Below, piece by piece: positions 51,983-61,493 of a stretch of DNA of 64,000 nt. Each line of letters starts with the position of its first letter. The stretch's first letter is position 1. This DNA comes from Myxococcota bacterium (lineage in GTDB: Bacteria; Myxococcota_A; UBA9160; UBA4427): NCBI GenBank assembly GCA_029243605.1, contig JAQWRT010000092.1, positions 1 through 64,000 on the forward strand, given 5' to 3'. A program made the translations under genes and the position numbers. Under the pieces are notes generated by a model. The model worked only from the letters and a program-made list of their open reading frames with translations, made no database searches and was not told the origin of the DNA.

Positions 51983-53211
51983 AGTTTCTCCGCATGACCC
52001 TAGTCGCCGCCCTGCGAGCCCTGCGTCGAAACAAGATGCGGTCGGCCTTGACGATTCTCGGCATCGTCATCGGAGTCGCTGCGGTGATCACCACGGTAGG
52101 TCTCGGTCAGGGCGCTTCGGAGGCGGTCCAATCCCAGATCCGTAGCCTTGGGACGAATCTTCTGGTTGTTGTTCCGGGGACCCGGACTCGGGGCGGTGCA
52201 CACTCGGGATGGGGGGGAGCTTCGACCCTATCGGTGACGGATGCCCGGGCTCTCGAGCGGGAAGCAACGGGCATACGGGCCGTCAGCTATATCCGGCGGG
52301 GGAGCGCCCAGGTTCTCTACGGAAATTCGAATTGGAGGACGACGATCCAGGCGACCACGCCGTCCTATCTCGACGTGAGCGACTCGGCGATGGCCCAAGG
52401 CGATTTCTTTGACGAGCGGGACATGAAAAATGGAGCCCGGGTTGCCGTCTTGGGTGGGACCTTGGTAGGACAACTCTTCGAGGTGGGCGAGGACCCCATC
52501 GGGGCGGTGCTCCGCATCAAGGAGGCGTCATTTCGTGTAATCGGTGTTCTCGAGTCCAAGGGCGGCTCGAGTTTCGGGAGCGACCGAGATGATCTCCTAC
52601 TCGTACCCTTTACCACTGGGGAGCGAAGGATTCTGGGGGCGACGCTCCCCGGTGTGGTCGAGCAAATCATCGTATCGGCTCGGACCGGGGCGAGTGCACA
52701 CGAGGCCTCCCTGGAAATCGAAGACATTCTTCGCCAACGGCATCGGCTCCGCCCGGCCCAGGAGAACGACTTCACCGTGCATTCTCAGGAGGAGATCGCC
52801 AATACCATGGGGAGCGTGACGCGGATCCTCAGCTCGGTTCTGATGGGGATTGCCTCGATCTCGCTGCTGGTGGGAGGCATCGGCATTATGAACATTTTGC
52901 TGGTCTCGGTGACCGAACGAACCCGCGAGATCGGTATCCGCATGGCGGTGGGGGCGAAGGGCAGTCATATCCTGGTGCAATTCCTCGTCGAGGCGATGAT
53001 CCTGAGTATGATCGGTGGGATGATCGGAATCATCCTGGGCCTGGTAGGGACTCAAGTCATCGCTCATTTCGCCGAGATTCCCTTTGTGTTCTCCCCAGGC
53101 GCAATCGTCGGCGCGGTCTTGTTTTCGGGCAGCGTTGGGATCTTCTTCGGTTTCTACCCCGCACGAAAAGCCTCGAACCTCGACCCCATTGCTTCGCTCC
53201 GATACGAGTGA
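51979..53211 (+). CDS. MacB/FtsX-type ABC transporter permease
   Basis: 410 residues. An N-terminal transmembrane helix (ALTILGIVIGVAAVITTVGLG) is followed by a large periplasmic MacB-PCD-type domain (~50-270) and three C-terminal helices (ILSSVLMGIASISLLVGGIGIMNILLVSVTERTREIGIRMAVGA; ILVQFLVEAMILSMIGGMIGIILG; IVGAVLFSGSVGIFFGFYPARKASNLDPI). It is the FtsX/MacB fold that drives mechanotransmission to a TolC-type duct. Coupled by 4 bp to the ATPase gene. Confidence 0.92.
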   Translation: MKFLRMTLVAALRALRRNKMRSALTILGIVIGVAAVITTVGLGQGASEAVQSQIRSLGTNLLVVVPGTRTRGGAHSGWGGASTLSVTDARALEREATGIRAVSYIRRGSAQVLYGNSNWRTTIQATTPSYLDVSDSAMAQGDFFDERDMKNGARVAVLGGTLVGQLFEVGEDPIGAVLRIKEASFRVIGVLESKGGSSFGSDRDDLLLVPFTTGERRILGATLPGVVEQIIVSARTGASAHEASLEIEDILRQRHRLRPAQENDFTVHSQEEIANTMGSVTRILSSVLMGIASISLLVGGIGIMNILLVSVTERTREIGIRMAVGAKGSHILVQFLVEAMILSMIGGMIGIILGLVGTQVIAHFAEIPFVFSPGAIVGAVLFSGSVGIFFGFYPARKASNLDPIASLRYE

Positions 53212-53444
53212 GCGATCCAAATTGGACGCACGGTCTGGGTCCTGAGACTCGTTCGGGGAGAGCGTTCAAGGGTGAGGGTTTCTAAAGTTTCAACCCTGAT
53301 ACCGCCTGGCGGAGTGGGGTATTCTGTCTCTCGGCGCCGGAAGGTAGAGCCTAGGCTCGCCGCTTCTTGGAACTGACTGGGCGCGGCACTCGATGCTCTC
53401 ATACCTGGCTGGGGGCGATGAGAAGCCCAGGACAGGGAGGCTCG

Positions 53445-54503
53445 ATGATCTGGAGAAGAGAGCCGGTGGCAGGCATCTCGCGGAAGCGAGGTGATACCCC
53501 TCGGAGTCTGATCCGGCGCGCTTGGGTAGTTGTGGTAGCGGTGGGAATTTCGCTTTCTGCCTGCCAGGTTGAAGAGGTCGAGCCCCTTGGCAGCCTTTCC
53601 GCTGAGGAAATTCAAAGCGCGGGTGTAGAACGAGAAGCTCGTTTGATTGCGGCCAGTCGCGGCCTTGAATGGTTGCTCGATAACGCGGACGAGATGCCTC
53701 CGGGCTGGGCGCCTTTCTTCCTATTGCGACTCCACCGTGCAACATCGGAAGCAGAGACGGCCAGTCGGATAGAAAGAGTTATTCGCGATGATTCGGCACC
53801 CTCACGCCGCTTCCCGCTTCCGGATGATTTGGGGGATCCGAAGCTGCTCAGGAGCCCCAACCTCATGTCGGTTCTTTTTGAATTGAGGCGTCGCAAGGCA
53901 GTAGGCGAACCCTATGAGGCACAGGCCGAGGTCGTGAGGAAACTCCTTGAGTCACGCGGCCAACAATTCTGGCCCCGAGTTCGCCTTACCCAGAGGATCG
54001 TTTATCTATATCAATTTCGCGAACTCGGATGGGAGGCTCCGTTCGAGTTTGAGGAACTCGTTAGGCAGGTTGGGATGTCGGCGAAATCTAGGCAGTGGAG
54101 AGGCGGTGCCCAAGATCAGCCAACCCTTTATGCGATTACTCATCTGATTCTGGTAGAAGGACGTTATTTTCAGGAGTATGTTGACCCGGAACGATACAAA
54201 TCGATGGTTCCGTTTCTGCTTCTCAGCCTGAAACGTTTGACGAGTGAAGGATTGCGTGGGGAACGAGAGCTCGATATTGCAGCAGAGATTCTGGCGTCCC
54301 TGGCTTTGATCCGATATCCAGATAACGATCTCACTCGCGACGTACGAAAACGGATCATCGCAGCCCAGAACCCCGATGGGAGCTGGGGGGATGGAGACGG
54401 GGTCACGGCTGGGAAGGTCCACGCCACGGCCTTGGCGGTCTGGGCAACAATGATTCTTCCGAGCGAACTCCGTTCTGATCCCGACCTTGCGATTCGCCCG
54501 TGA
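53445..54503 (+). CDS. Lipoprotein with C-terminal toroid-like QxxDGSW repeat
   Basis: 352 residues from ATG 53445, with GGGAGG four bases upstream. Lipobox LSAC follows a hydrophobic stretch (VVVVAVGISLSAC), so it is an outer- or inner-membrane lipoprotein. The rest is largely alpha-helical. Near the C-terminus AAQNPDGSWGDGDG and the following HATALAVWATM recall the QxxDGSW/His pattern of alpha/alpha-toroid proteins (prenyltransferases, squalene-hopene cyclases), but only one such repeat is clear. No family was recognised with confidence. Confidence 0.6.
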   Translation: MIWRREPVAGISRKRGDTPRSLIRRAWVVVVAVGISLSACQVEEVEPLGSLSAEEIQSAGVEREARLIAASRGLEWLLDNADEMPPGWAPFFLLRLHRATSEAETASRIERVIRDDSAPSRRFPLPDDLGDPKLLRSPNLMSVLFELRRRKAVGEPYEAQAEVVRKLLESRGQQFWPRVRLTQRIVYLYQFRELGWEAPFEFEELVRQVGMSAKSRQWRGGAQDQPTLYAITHLILVEGRYFQEYVDPERYKSMVPFLLLSLKRLTSEGLRGERELDIAAEILASLALIRYPDNDLTRDVRKRIIAAQNPDGSWGDGDGVTAGKVHATALAVWATMILPSELRSDPDLAIRP

Positions 54504-54536
54504 AGCCCCCTTGTGGGGTGATCCGGGGGTGGGCAC

Positions 54537-55241
54537 TCAAATGGGCCAGTCGAACCAGCCCTCCCTCGCCCCGGGTGTCAGGCCGTGGGAGAGGTCGTCG
54601 GTGCAATGAGAGGCGAGCCTCAGAGTGAAGGGCGCTTCGGATACGTTCGCGTCGACCAGTGCCGTGGGGATCAGGCGGTACTCGGGGAACAGAACTGCCA
54701 GATCCGAGAGGGCTTCTTCGGACAAATCGGCGCGATCGAAGGGGTAGGCTCCAGCGGGGAATGCGAAATCGAGATTGAGAACCATACGTCCCCGACCCCG
54801 ACGGTTGGTCCAAAAGCCATTGGGCGGTGTGGGGCTGCCATTTCCTGGGCCCGTTGCGGCCAGCAACTCTTCCAGGGCAGTGGACGGAGCCAGAGGGGTT
54901 GATCCCCCCCCGGTGATCGGGCTTCCTCCGAAGGCCCAGCCATCTCGATCAGTCCCCTTGAGACGGAGCCAAACTGTGTAGAGGGTATTGGGGCGTCCGT
55001 TGCTGAGGTGGATCCGTAGGCGCGTTCGCCCGTCTTCTTGTGCCCAGCGTAGGGAAGCGCGTGCCTCGGGGAAATCTCCTCCGCAATCGTAACGGACGCT
55101 ATTGCCCGATCCGCTCGGTGCCTCGGCGGGAAGGCGGACGAAGGGTTGGCGCCGGTCGTCATCGCCGAGTGCCGTTCCAGCAAGCAGGGCAGAAAGAGAG
55201 AAAGAGAGCAGAATCAGTATCGGCGTAATCAGCTGGCGCAT
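54537..55241 (-). CDS. Secreted protein of unknown function
   Basis: 234 residues with a signal peptide (LITPILILLSFSLSALLAGTALG) and AAGGAGG upstream. The mature part is Gly/Ser-rich, with two Cys (YDCGGDF, ASHCTD) that could form a disulfide, and a beta-rich middle (RTRLRIHLSNGRPNTLYTVWLRL). No family is recognisable. Confidence 0.55.
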   Translation of the reverse strand: MRQLITPILILLSFSLSALLAGTALGDDDRRQPFVRLPAEAPSGSGNSVRYDCGGDFPEARASLRWAQEDGRTRLRIHLSNGRPNTLYTVWLRLKGTDRDGWAFGGSPITGGGSTPLAPSTALEELLAATGPGNGSPTPPNGFWTNRRGRGRMVLNLDFAFPAGAYPFDRADLSEEALSDLAVLFPEYRLIPTALVDANVSEAPFTLRLASHCTDDLSHGLTPGAREGWFDWPI

Positions 55242-55403
55242 TTGGGTAGTTCCTCCTTTTTCGACTCAGTAGTTGGGGCTGAGTGCAGGGCCCAAGGGCC
55301 GAGCACTCGCTCACTCGGCCTGAGTTCCACTGCGGGCTGCACCCTGCGCGACTCCTCTGGCGGCCGGTTCTCTCACTCCTTTGCGGAGTGGAATTCTGGC
55401 CTT

Positions 55404-56450
55404 CTATGAGAAGAGAGTCGGAACTCTGGCCGAATTCGGATCAACCCGGCTCCTGGGCAGGGTCACGTCGGGTCTAGCGCTCTCCCCTAAGGGATGGGGA
55501 GGGCGTCGGCGGCTAGATGTCGAGGGCCGTGATGGTTCGCTTTTGGTCTGGCATCCGTCCGAAGACTCGGCACCCGGAGGCTGAAGCGCTGGCGGTTGGC
55601 ATAGGCCCCGGCGAAACATATTCGTGACCGCCTTCTGGACCGCCCGACTCTCGGCCCGAGCCGTTGAGTCGCGAACCGAGGCATTTTTCTGCCAGATGCC
55701 CGCGACCTCGACTGTGCAAGAGATGGCACGCTCCAGATTTTGTCGAACTTCATCGATATTCGACGCGGAATAGGGATCAAAGAAGACGATTTCGCGGAGG
55801 TAGAAAAAATCAAATGCGCCCACGCGCTGCTCCCAACTCTCGAGGGATTCGAATCGCCGCATCGCTTCGGCCACCGAGTCCTGGTTTGCCTTGGCAAGTT
55901 CTTCGTCGCCTCGCTCTCGCCCATTGGCTTGAATCGCCGCTGTGGAAAACGTCACCGCCGGATCGCCGAAGCTTGAGAAATGCTGCGCCGAATAGCTCCC
56001 GGAAAGGGCTTCTGCGAGGAACATGTCCGTCACCGTCTCATGCAGATGATCCCAAGTGGCTCCAACGCCCGGGGGCAGGTCTCCCTCGGCTTGGTAACCG
56101 ACTTCGTCTTGCGGCAGATGGGAGCCGAAACCCCGGCTATAGGCCAGGGCGTCGAATTCTCCGCTGGTGGGGGCAGGGTGCTCTAGGGCGTACCGAAGCT
56201 GGAAGTTGGCATAGTCGAAGCCGTGCAGACGATGGTCCCCGTCGAGGTAGAGCTTGAAGGCATCGGGGGCCGAACTCCCCAGCACGAGGCTCGTGCGGGC
56301 GACGGTGGCGAAGCAGGTCGAGCCGTCCAAGCCCAGGATTCGGCAGCCAGAGAGCTGATGATTGATGGGACCCCATGCCAGGCCTTCAAAAGCCACGGCG
56401 AGGGCCAGCAGGGAAATGAGCGAGAAAGGCAGAGAGCGAACGGGTTGCAT
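55404..56450 (-). CDS. Zinc-dependent phospholipase C-like secreted protein
   Basis: 348 residues with a signal peptide (LISLLALAVAFEGLA) placing a mature Trp-Gly at the N-terminus (WGPINHQL). Possible zinc ligands follow the PLC/S1-P1 nuclease layout: the N-terminal Trp, a His in INHQL, Asp/His in SSAPDAFKL, HGFDYANF, GFGSHLPQDEV and WDHLHETVTDMF. This resembles the alpha-helical Zn-dependent PLC family but one alignment step is needed. The last ~80 residues are Ser/Pro/Arg-rich and probably disordered. It likely acts on phospholipids or phosphate esters outside the cell. Confidence 0.6.
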   Translation of the reverse strand: MQPVRSLPFSLISLLALAVAFEGLAWGPINHQLSGCRILGLDGSTCFATVARTSLVLGSSAPDAFKLYLDGDHRLHGFDYANFQLRYALEHPAPTSGEFDALAYSRGFGSHLPQDEVGYQAEGDLPPGVGATWDHLHETVTDMFLAEALSGSYSAQHFSSFGDPAVTFSTAAIQANGRERGDEELAKANQDSVAEAMRRFESLESWEQRVGAFDFFYLREIVFFDPYSASNIDEVRQNLERAISCTVEVAGIWQKNASVRDSTARAESRAVQKAVTNMFRRGLCQPPALQPPGAESSDGCQTKSEPSRPSTSSRRRPPHPLGESARPDVTLPRSRVDPNSARVPTLFS

Positions 56451-56477
56451 AGGGGAGCGTGGCTCTCCTATTCCAAT

Positions 56478-56554
56478 GGCACCCCGGGAGGGATTTGAAC
56501 CCCCGACCCGCTGCTTAGAAGGCAGCTGCTCTATCCAACTGAGCTACCGGGGCA
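56478..56554 (-). tRNA. tRNA-Arg (UCU)
   Basis: The minus strand gives GCCCCGG acceptor, D-arm AGCTCAGTTGGATAGAGC, anticodon stem-loop GCTGC-CTTCTAA-GCAGC (anticodon UCU), T-arm GTTCAAATC and encoded CCA. The acceptor starts with a G-U pair. The 3' flank TTGGAAT is also found after the tRNA-Arg at 61494. Confidence 0.93.
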
Positions 56555-56697
56555 CTGGTGGCCGATGACGCGCTCTGGGGCGCGTTTCGCGATGGCTGGC
56601 GGACGATATAGCAGCCCTGGAAGCAGAAAGCGGGCGCCTGGGTGGGGGCACGTTGACACCCCTGGGACTGGTCGATAGGCTCCGGCCTCCCTCGGTG

Positions 56698-56774
<77 letters not shown>

Positions 56775-56962
56775 AGGTCCGCTCTTTCCCCTTGCCGTTC
56801 TCCTGATTTTACATCATTAAAATCAGATACTTAGGGGATTCCTCGATCGGCCAGGCAGATATCCCCGGGGGTAATGAAAGTGCTCGGGGTTCTCGGGCTA
56901 CAGCGGCCCGGCGGCTCGGCGGCGCTATCATGAGGGCGAGCGACCCCCCTGGCAAGGACACG

Positions 56963-57211
56963 ATGAACCGGATTCGCGCGGCACGACAGGCATTGGGCTG
57001 GACCCAAGATCAACTCGCCCAGGCTGCGGGTGTCTCGCCGCGAACGGTTCACGCCGTGGAACAGGGCAAGCCCTGTCGCCAGACCACCAAGCGTTGCCTG
57101 CTCAACGCGCTTTCGGTCTCCTGGGAGTATCGCGACGAGTATTTTGTGTCGGCGCGCAGGGTCCGTCCCAAGCTCGCATCCGAGTCGAGATCCGGCGCCT
57201 ACGGCGCCTAG
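56963..57211 (+). CDS. Small XRE-type helix-turn-helix regulator
   Basis: 82 residues from ATG 56963 (MNRIRAARQ); the track ORF adds 11. RIRAARQALGWTQDQLAQAAGVSPRTVHAVEQGKPCRQTTKRCLLNAL is a Cro/C1-type HTH. The short basic C-terminus (SARRVRPKLASESRS) has no recognised domain. It lies between tRNA-His and the CaiB gene. Stand-alone, autoregulation is likely. Confidence 0.75.
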   Translation: MNRIRAARQALGWTQDQLAQAAGVSPRTVHAVEQGKPCRQTTKRCLLNALSVSWEYRDEYFVSARRVRPKLASESRSGAYGA

Positions 57212-57300
57212 GTCAAGATCCGCCGCTTGGGTTTGCGACTCCATCCCGTCGCCCGGGAAATCTGGCTAGTCTAGAAGGCCGACTTGCCAAGGAGATCGCT

Positions 57301-58494
57301 ATGCCCGCACTCGATGGAATTCGTATCCTCGATATGACCCAATACGAGGCGGGTCCCTCGTGCACCCAGGCCATGGCTTGGATGGGGGCCGACGTGGTGA
57401 AGATCGAGCCCCCGGGCCACGGTGAGCCCGGACGCTCGTTGGCCGTGGGCGGTGATTATTCCCCCTATTTCTGCAATTGGAACGCCAACAAGCGCAGCCT
57501 CGCCCTGGATCTACGAAAGCCCGAGGGTCGAGACGTCCTGCTCCGGATGCTGCCCCAATACGACATCTTCATCGAAAATTACGGCCCCGGGATTATCGAG
57601 CGCTTTGGTCTCGAGTACGAAACCCTGAAGGCGATTCATCCCGGGCTGATCTACGTCCAGCTCAAGGGTTTCGGGAGTTCGGGCCCCTACGCGAATTACA
57701 AATCCTACGACATGGTCGCCCAGGCTGCGGCGGGGGCCTTCTCGGTGACGGGTGAGCTCGGCGGCGGTCCCCTTCTCCCGGGCCCCACCACCGGGGATTC
57801 GGGCACGGGCATGCAGGCCGGCATGGCCATCCTGGCCGCCTATATCCAGCGCCTGCGCACGGGCAAGGGCCAGCATATCGAGCTCTCGATGCAGGAAGCC
57901 ATGACGTATTATATGCGCACGCGGATCGCCTTTGGGGCCAATTGGGGCGAGCAGGCCTGCCCGCGCCTGGGCAATCTCATGGGGGGCGCCCCGACGGGTC
58001 TCTATCCCTGCAAGGGGGGCGGGCCGAACGATTTCGCTTACGTGATCGTCGTCACGGATCGCCATTGGGATCAGCTCTGCTTGGCCATCGACCGGCCGGA
58101 CATGGTGGTGGACGAACGCTTCTCGACCGGCGAACAGCGTGCGCTGCACGGCGCCGAGCTCTTCGAGGAGATCACTCCATGGACGCTTAAGCACGAGAAA
58201 TACGAGGTGATGCGGCTTCTCGGGGAAGCCAGCGTGCCGTGTTCGGCGGTGCTCGACACCCGAGACCTTTACCGCGACCCACACCTGGTCGAGCGCGATT
58301 TCGTGAAATACGTCGAGCATCCGGAACTCGGTCAGGCGCCGGTTCTCGGGTTTCCCACCCGCATGTCGGACAGCTCGGTGGAGATCACGCGTGCCCCCTA
58401 TATCGGTGAGCACAGCGACGAGGTTCTCCGAGAGGATCTCGATATCGGCGAGTCCGAACTCGTGTCCCTGCGCGACTCGGGAATCCTGGGCTGA
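57301..58494 (+). CDS. CaiB/BaiF-family (type III) CoA-transferase
   Basis: 397 residues from ATG 57301 with AAGGAGATCGCT upstream; the track ORF extends into the HTH gene. LDGIRILDMTQYEAGPSCTQAMAWMGADVVKIEPPGHGEPGR, the YDMVAQAAAGAFSVTGELGG segment and GDSGTGMQAGMAILAAY with the expected catalytic Asp match the Frc/CaiB fold. It swaps CoA between carboxylic acids, such as carnitine, oxalate or bile acids. It is followed by a convergent SDR gene. Confidence 0.93.
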   Translation: MPALDGIRILDMTQYEAGPSCTQAMAWMGADVVKIEPPGHGEPGRSLAVGGDYSPYFCNWNANKRSLALDLRKPEGRDVLLRMLPQYDIFIENYGPGIIERFGLEYETLKAIHPGLIYVQLKGFGSSGPYANYKSYDMVAQAAAGAFSVTGELGGGPLLPGPTTGDSGTGMQAGMAILAAYIQRLRTGKGQHIELSMQEAMTYYMRTRIAFGANWGEQACPRLGNLMGGAPTGLYPCKGGGPNDFAYVIVVTDRHWDQLCLAIDRPDMVVDERFSTGEQRALHGAELFEEITPWTLKHEKYEVMRLLGEASVPCSAVLDTRDLYRDPHLVERDFVKYVEHPELGQAPVLGFPTRMSDSSVEITRAPYIGEHSDEVLREDLDIGESELVSLRDSGILG

Positions 58495-58513
58495 GACCGG
58501 CCTGATCCGGCGA

Positions 58514-59281
58514 CTAGACCAGGCGCCCGCCGTCCACGATGATGGTCTGCCCGGTCATGAACGAGGCCGAGGGGCTGGCGAGGTAGACGGCGGCGCCGGC
58601 GATTTCGTCGGGCTCACCGATCCGGTGCAGCGAGGCTTCGGCTTCGGAGGACCGGCGTATTTCGTCGTTGTCCCAGAGCGCTCGGGCGAACTCGGTCCTG
58701 ATCAGACCCGGGGCGATGCAATTGACCCGGATCTTGTCCGCTCCCCAGCTCTTGGCCTGGACCTGGGTCAGCATGGTGACCGCGGCCTTGGAAACCGAGT
58801 AGCCCCCGATTACATCCGAGGCTCTGTAGGCACCCACCGAGCCAATATTGATGATCGAACCCCCGCGGCCGCCCTCGACCATGGCCTCCCGCGCGAAATT
58901 CGACAGAAAATGGAGCGCCTTGACGTTGGTGTTCATGATCATGTCCCAGGCCCCTTCATCGATGTCTTGGACTGGGCCGAAGACAGGGTTGGTACCCGCG
59001 TTGTTGACGAGAATATCGAGGCGTCCGAATTCATCCCGGGTGCGATCGACCAGGGCCTTGAGGTCGGCGATGCGTCGTACGTTGGTGGGGACTCCTACGG
59101 CTCGCCGTCCCGTTGCCTCAACGGCCTCGATGGCCTCGGCAATATCGCCGGGCTTGCGCGCTGCGATCACGATATCCGCGCCGTGCTCGGCGAGCCCCAC
59201 TGCGATCGAGCGGCCGATGCCTCTGCTGCCTCCGGTCACGATGGCGACCTGATCTTTCAGCGAGAAGTCTGCAACGGTCAT
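58514..59281 (-). CDS. SDR-family oxidoreductase
   Basis: 255 residues from ATG 59281, preceded by AGGAGG; the track start is 37 residues upstream. TGGSRGIG (NAD(P) loop), the NNAGTN motif, catalytic Tyr-Lys in YSVSKAAVTML and a conserved Ser (INIGSVGAY) complete the classical SDR set. GFMTGQTIIVDGG is seen near the C-terminus as SFMTGQTIIVDGGR. It reduces or oxidises a carbonyl or alcohol, often with CoA-lipid enzymes as here. Confidence 0.93.
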   Translation of the reverse strand: MTVADFSLKDQVAIVTGGSRGIGRSIAVGLAEHGADIVIAARKPGDIAEAIEAVEATGRRAVGVPTNVRRIADLKALVDRTRDEFGRLDILVNNAGTNPVFGPVQDIDEGAWDMIMNTNVKALHFLSNFAREAMVEGGRGGSIINIGSVGAYRASDVIGGYSVSKAAVTMLTQVQAKSWGADKIRVNCIAPGLIRTEFARALWDNDEIRRSSEAEASLHRIGEPDEIAGAAVYLASPSASFMTGQTIIVDGGRLV

Positions 59282-59336
59282 GGAGCCTCCTGGAATTAGT
59301 TGGGAAAGCCGGCGATTCCCTTGGAAACCGACTGTC

Positions 59337-59753
59337 TTACGCGCCCGATTCGGGTTGAGTGATATCGGTATCTTCCAGAGCCCAATAGCCACGGAGAGCC
59401 TTCAGTTTTCCGGCTTCGTTGACACGGTAGGTGAAGATCCCGTTGAGTTTCATGCTGACGCCGTTGGCGAATGTGGTGGTTAGGGTCATGCGGTGGGCGG
59501 ATTCGAGACCCGCCGCGAAGGATTCGTGGGTTTCGATCCGAATCGTGGTTGGGGCGATATTGTCGTCCCAGAACTGATCCATGGCCGGCTTGCCGCGCAC
59601 ACCCTGGCCATCGGGGTTGGTGGGGGCCAGGCCGATGGGGTCTTCGATGCAAATGTCTTCGGCCATGAGGCCGAGCCAGGCCGCCTTTTCCTTCGCCTGG
59701 ACGGCGCGCCATGAAGCCTGAGCAGCGAGCAGGGCGGGGTGGTTGGGGTCCAC
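59337..59753 (-). CDS. SnoaL-like/NTF2-fold protein
   Basis: 138 residues from GTG 59753 with GAGGAG eight bases upstream; the TTG 51 bp earlier has no RBS. ALLAAQASWRAVQAKEKAAWLGLMAEDICIEDPIGLAPTNPDGQGVRGKPAMDQFWDDNI is typical of the cone-fold SnoaL/ketosteroid-isomerase-like family. The usual catalytic Asp may be the D of AEDICIEDP. It precedes the SDR gene only loosely but is on the same strand, 55 bp from it. Confidence 0.75.
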   Translation of the reverse strand: MDPNHPALLAAQASWRAVQAKEKAAWLGLMAEDICIEDPIGLAPTNPDGQGVRGKPAMDQFWDDNIAPTTIRIETHESFAAGLESAHRMTLTTTFANGVSMKLNGIFTYRVNEAGKLKALRGYWALEDTDITQPESGA

Positions 59754-60056
59754 GGCTTTTTCTCCTCGTTCCTGGGATTTCTGTCGGGCCCTGAATTCTT
59801 TCAAGCTGACCGCTCGGCGTCAAGATGGCGGTTCGGCGGGGTAGGGCGCAAGGCTCGGGTTGGCCTGGGGATACCCAAGGACCGTTTCCGGCGTATCCCA
59901 TTCTAGAACTCGTCCCAGAGGGATGGGCGGGGGACCCGGGATAAGCGCCGGATTGTATGCGACCCTCTGCCGAGTCAGGCGCACCGGATCTGCCGGGGGC
60001 GCATGGGCCACTCGACCGGTATTGGAAAACTCGAAAAAACGGGGAAAGGAGCCTTC

Positions 60057-60434
60057 ATGGCCGGCTTTGTCGTTCGCATGGCGCTCAATATTCTCGGCCT
60101 CTGGGTGGCCGACAACCTCGTCGCAGGAATCGAAATTCGCGATGCCTGGAGCTTCGTGATGGCCGGTTTCGTGCTCGGCGCGGTCAACGCCCTGGTCAGG
60201 CCGATTCTCCTGATCCTCACCTTCCCCTTCACCATCGTGACCCTGGGTTTTTTCGTGCTCGTGGTCAATGCAGGAATGCTGGGTCTGGCCGCTGCCCTTG
60301 TGGGCGGGTTCTATGTCAGCGGTTTTTGGGCGGCCTTTTTCGGTTCGCTGGTGGTCAGCTTGACGAGCTGGGGCGCTTCGTTCTTGATCGGTCCCGGGGG
60401 CTCTTTCGAATACCTGGAAATGAACGAGCGCTGA
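60057..60434 (+). CDS. Phage-holin-family IV / YvlD-like membrane protein
   Basis: 125 residues from ATG 60057 with AAAGGAG; the track start is 54 bp upstream. Four helices (MAGFVVRMALNILGLWVADNLV; FVMAGFVLGAVNALVRPILLILTFPFTIVTLGFFVLVVNAGMLGLAAALVGGF; FFGSLVVSLTSWGASFLI) match the PF04020 mycobacterial-type holin-like family. NALVRPILLILTFPFTIVTLGFF is the family signature. It is not a phage gene here. Confidence 0.85.
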   Translation: MAGFVVRMALNILGLWVADNLVAGIEIRDAWSFVMAGFVLGAVNALVRPILLILTFPFTIVTLGFFVLVVNAGMLGLAAALVGGFYVSGFWAAFFGSLVVSLTSWGASFLIGPGGSFEYLEMNER

Positions 60435-60463
60435 AATAAGGGCGCTGAGATCTGAAGAGGCCT

Positions 60464-61219
60464 TCAATCCAAGAGGCGATCGGCCAGGCGCGCTCGAGTG
60501 GCGGCATCGATCCCCGAAGTCTCGGCCCAGCCCTCGGCGGAGCCGTAGGTTTCGCGCATCCGGGCGAGAAATCTCTCCATGCAGGCCGGGTCGGCGTCGT
60601 AGGCGCCTTCGGGAAGATTGTGCATCAACTTCTGGTAGGTGCCGCTGCTATCGAGCCGGGCGTTGATCCGGTCGATATTCTGGCGGCTGAAGGCGTAGTC
60701 GAGAATGATCGTCTCGTCGGGGATGCCGAGAAGAGAGAGGAGTAGGGCCGAGATCACCCCGGTACGGTCCTTGCCGGCGGCGCAGTGAAAGACCGCGGGT
60801 GTGTCTAAATCGGCGAGGAGACGAACCACCTCGACGATGGGCTTCTGGGCGGCGACGAGCATCAGATAGTAGAGCTCGCCCATATCCGAGGGCATCTCGA
60901 AATTTTCCAGGGCCTGGCTGCGATGAGCGCCGGTTTCGGGGAAGAGGGGGAGGGGATAGAGGGTTGTCTGCTCGACAATCAGCCCGAGGCCCGATTCATC
61001 GACCTCAAGCGTCGAGCGAAGATCGATGACCGAGGCCAGCCCGATTTCGTCACGGAGTTTCGTGAGATCGGCCGGGGTCAGAAGTTGGAGTCCATCGGAT
61101 CGAAAGACCAGGCCGGTGCGAAAGTGCCGCCCCTCGGCGGTTCGGTAACCGCCAAGATCGCGAAAATTGAAGCAGCCCTCGAGTTCGATCCAGCTGGCCA
61201 GCACTTCCCCGTCGTTCAC
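60464..61219 (-). CDS. Tyrosine/dual-specificity protein phosphatase (Y_phosphatase3 type)
   Basis: 251 residues from GTG 61219 with AAGGAG seven bases upstream; the track start is 56 codons upstream in atypical sequence. NFRDLGGY and the P-loop HCAAGKDRTG (CX5R) are conserved. Related proteins act on phosphotyrosine or phosphoinositide-like substrates; some are bacterial effectors, but no signal is visible. It stands between the holin-like gene and tRNA-Arg. Confidence 0.9.
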   Translation of the reverse strand: MNDGEVLASWIELEGCFNFRDLGGYRTAEGRHFRTGLVFRSDGLQLLTPADLTKLRDEIGLASVIDLRSTLEVDESGLGLIVEQTTLYPLPLFPETGAHRSQALENFEMPSDMGELYYLMLVAAQKPIVEVVRLLADLDTPAVFHCAAGKDRTGVISALLLSLLGIPDETIILDYAFSRQNIDRINARLDSSGTYQKLMHNLPEGAYDADPACMERFLARMRETYGSAEGWAETSGIDAATRARLADRLLD

Positions 61220-61493
61220 ACGGACGCTCCTTGCTTTGCCCGGCTCCGTCACGGCCCGGGTTCCATGGTTTCGCCACCTCGCTCCGAGCTCGGCGACCGG
61301 GTCGAGGGTAGCGAGCGCCGCCGTCAATGCGAGATCGAAGAGGGGAGGAGCAGATCTAGGGGTTGGCAGCCACAGGCTCCCCCACATGCCAATGGCCCCG
61401 GGGCACAGGGTCTGATAGCCTCCTCTTCAGTCGGTGCTTCACCGCACCGAACCCCAGGTCGTTTCTCCCGTTCACCCGATCGGGAGTCCGTGC

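Noticed and set aside
57511-58413. 300-codon antisense ORF inside the CaiB gene
   Set aside because: Complement of a clearly coding gene; no domain or RBS.
58391-59299. 302-codon + strand ORF across the SDR gene
   Set aside because: The SDR motifs on the minus strand explain this region; the ORF begins within the CaiB gene in another frame.
59820-60467. 215-codon minus-strand ORF across the holin-like gene
   Set aside because: Highly charged, motif-free shadow of the four-helix membrane protein on the + strand.
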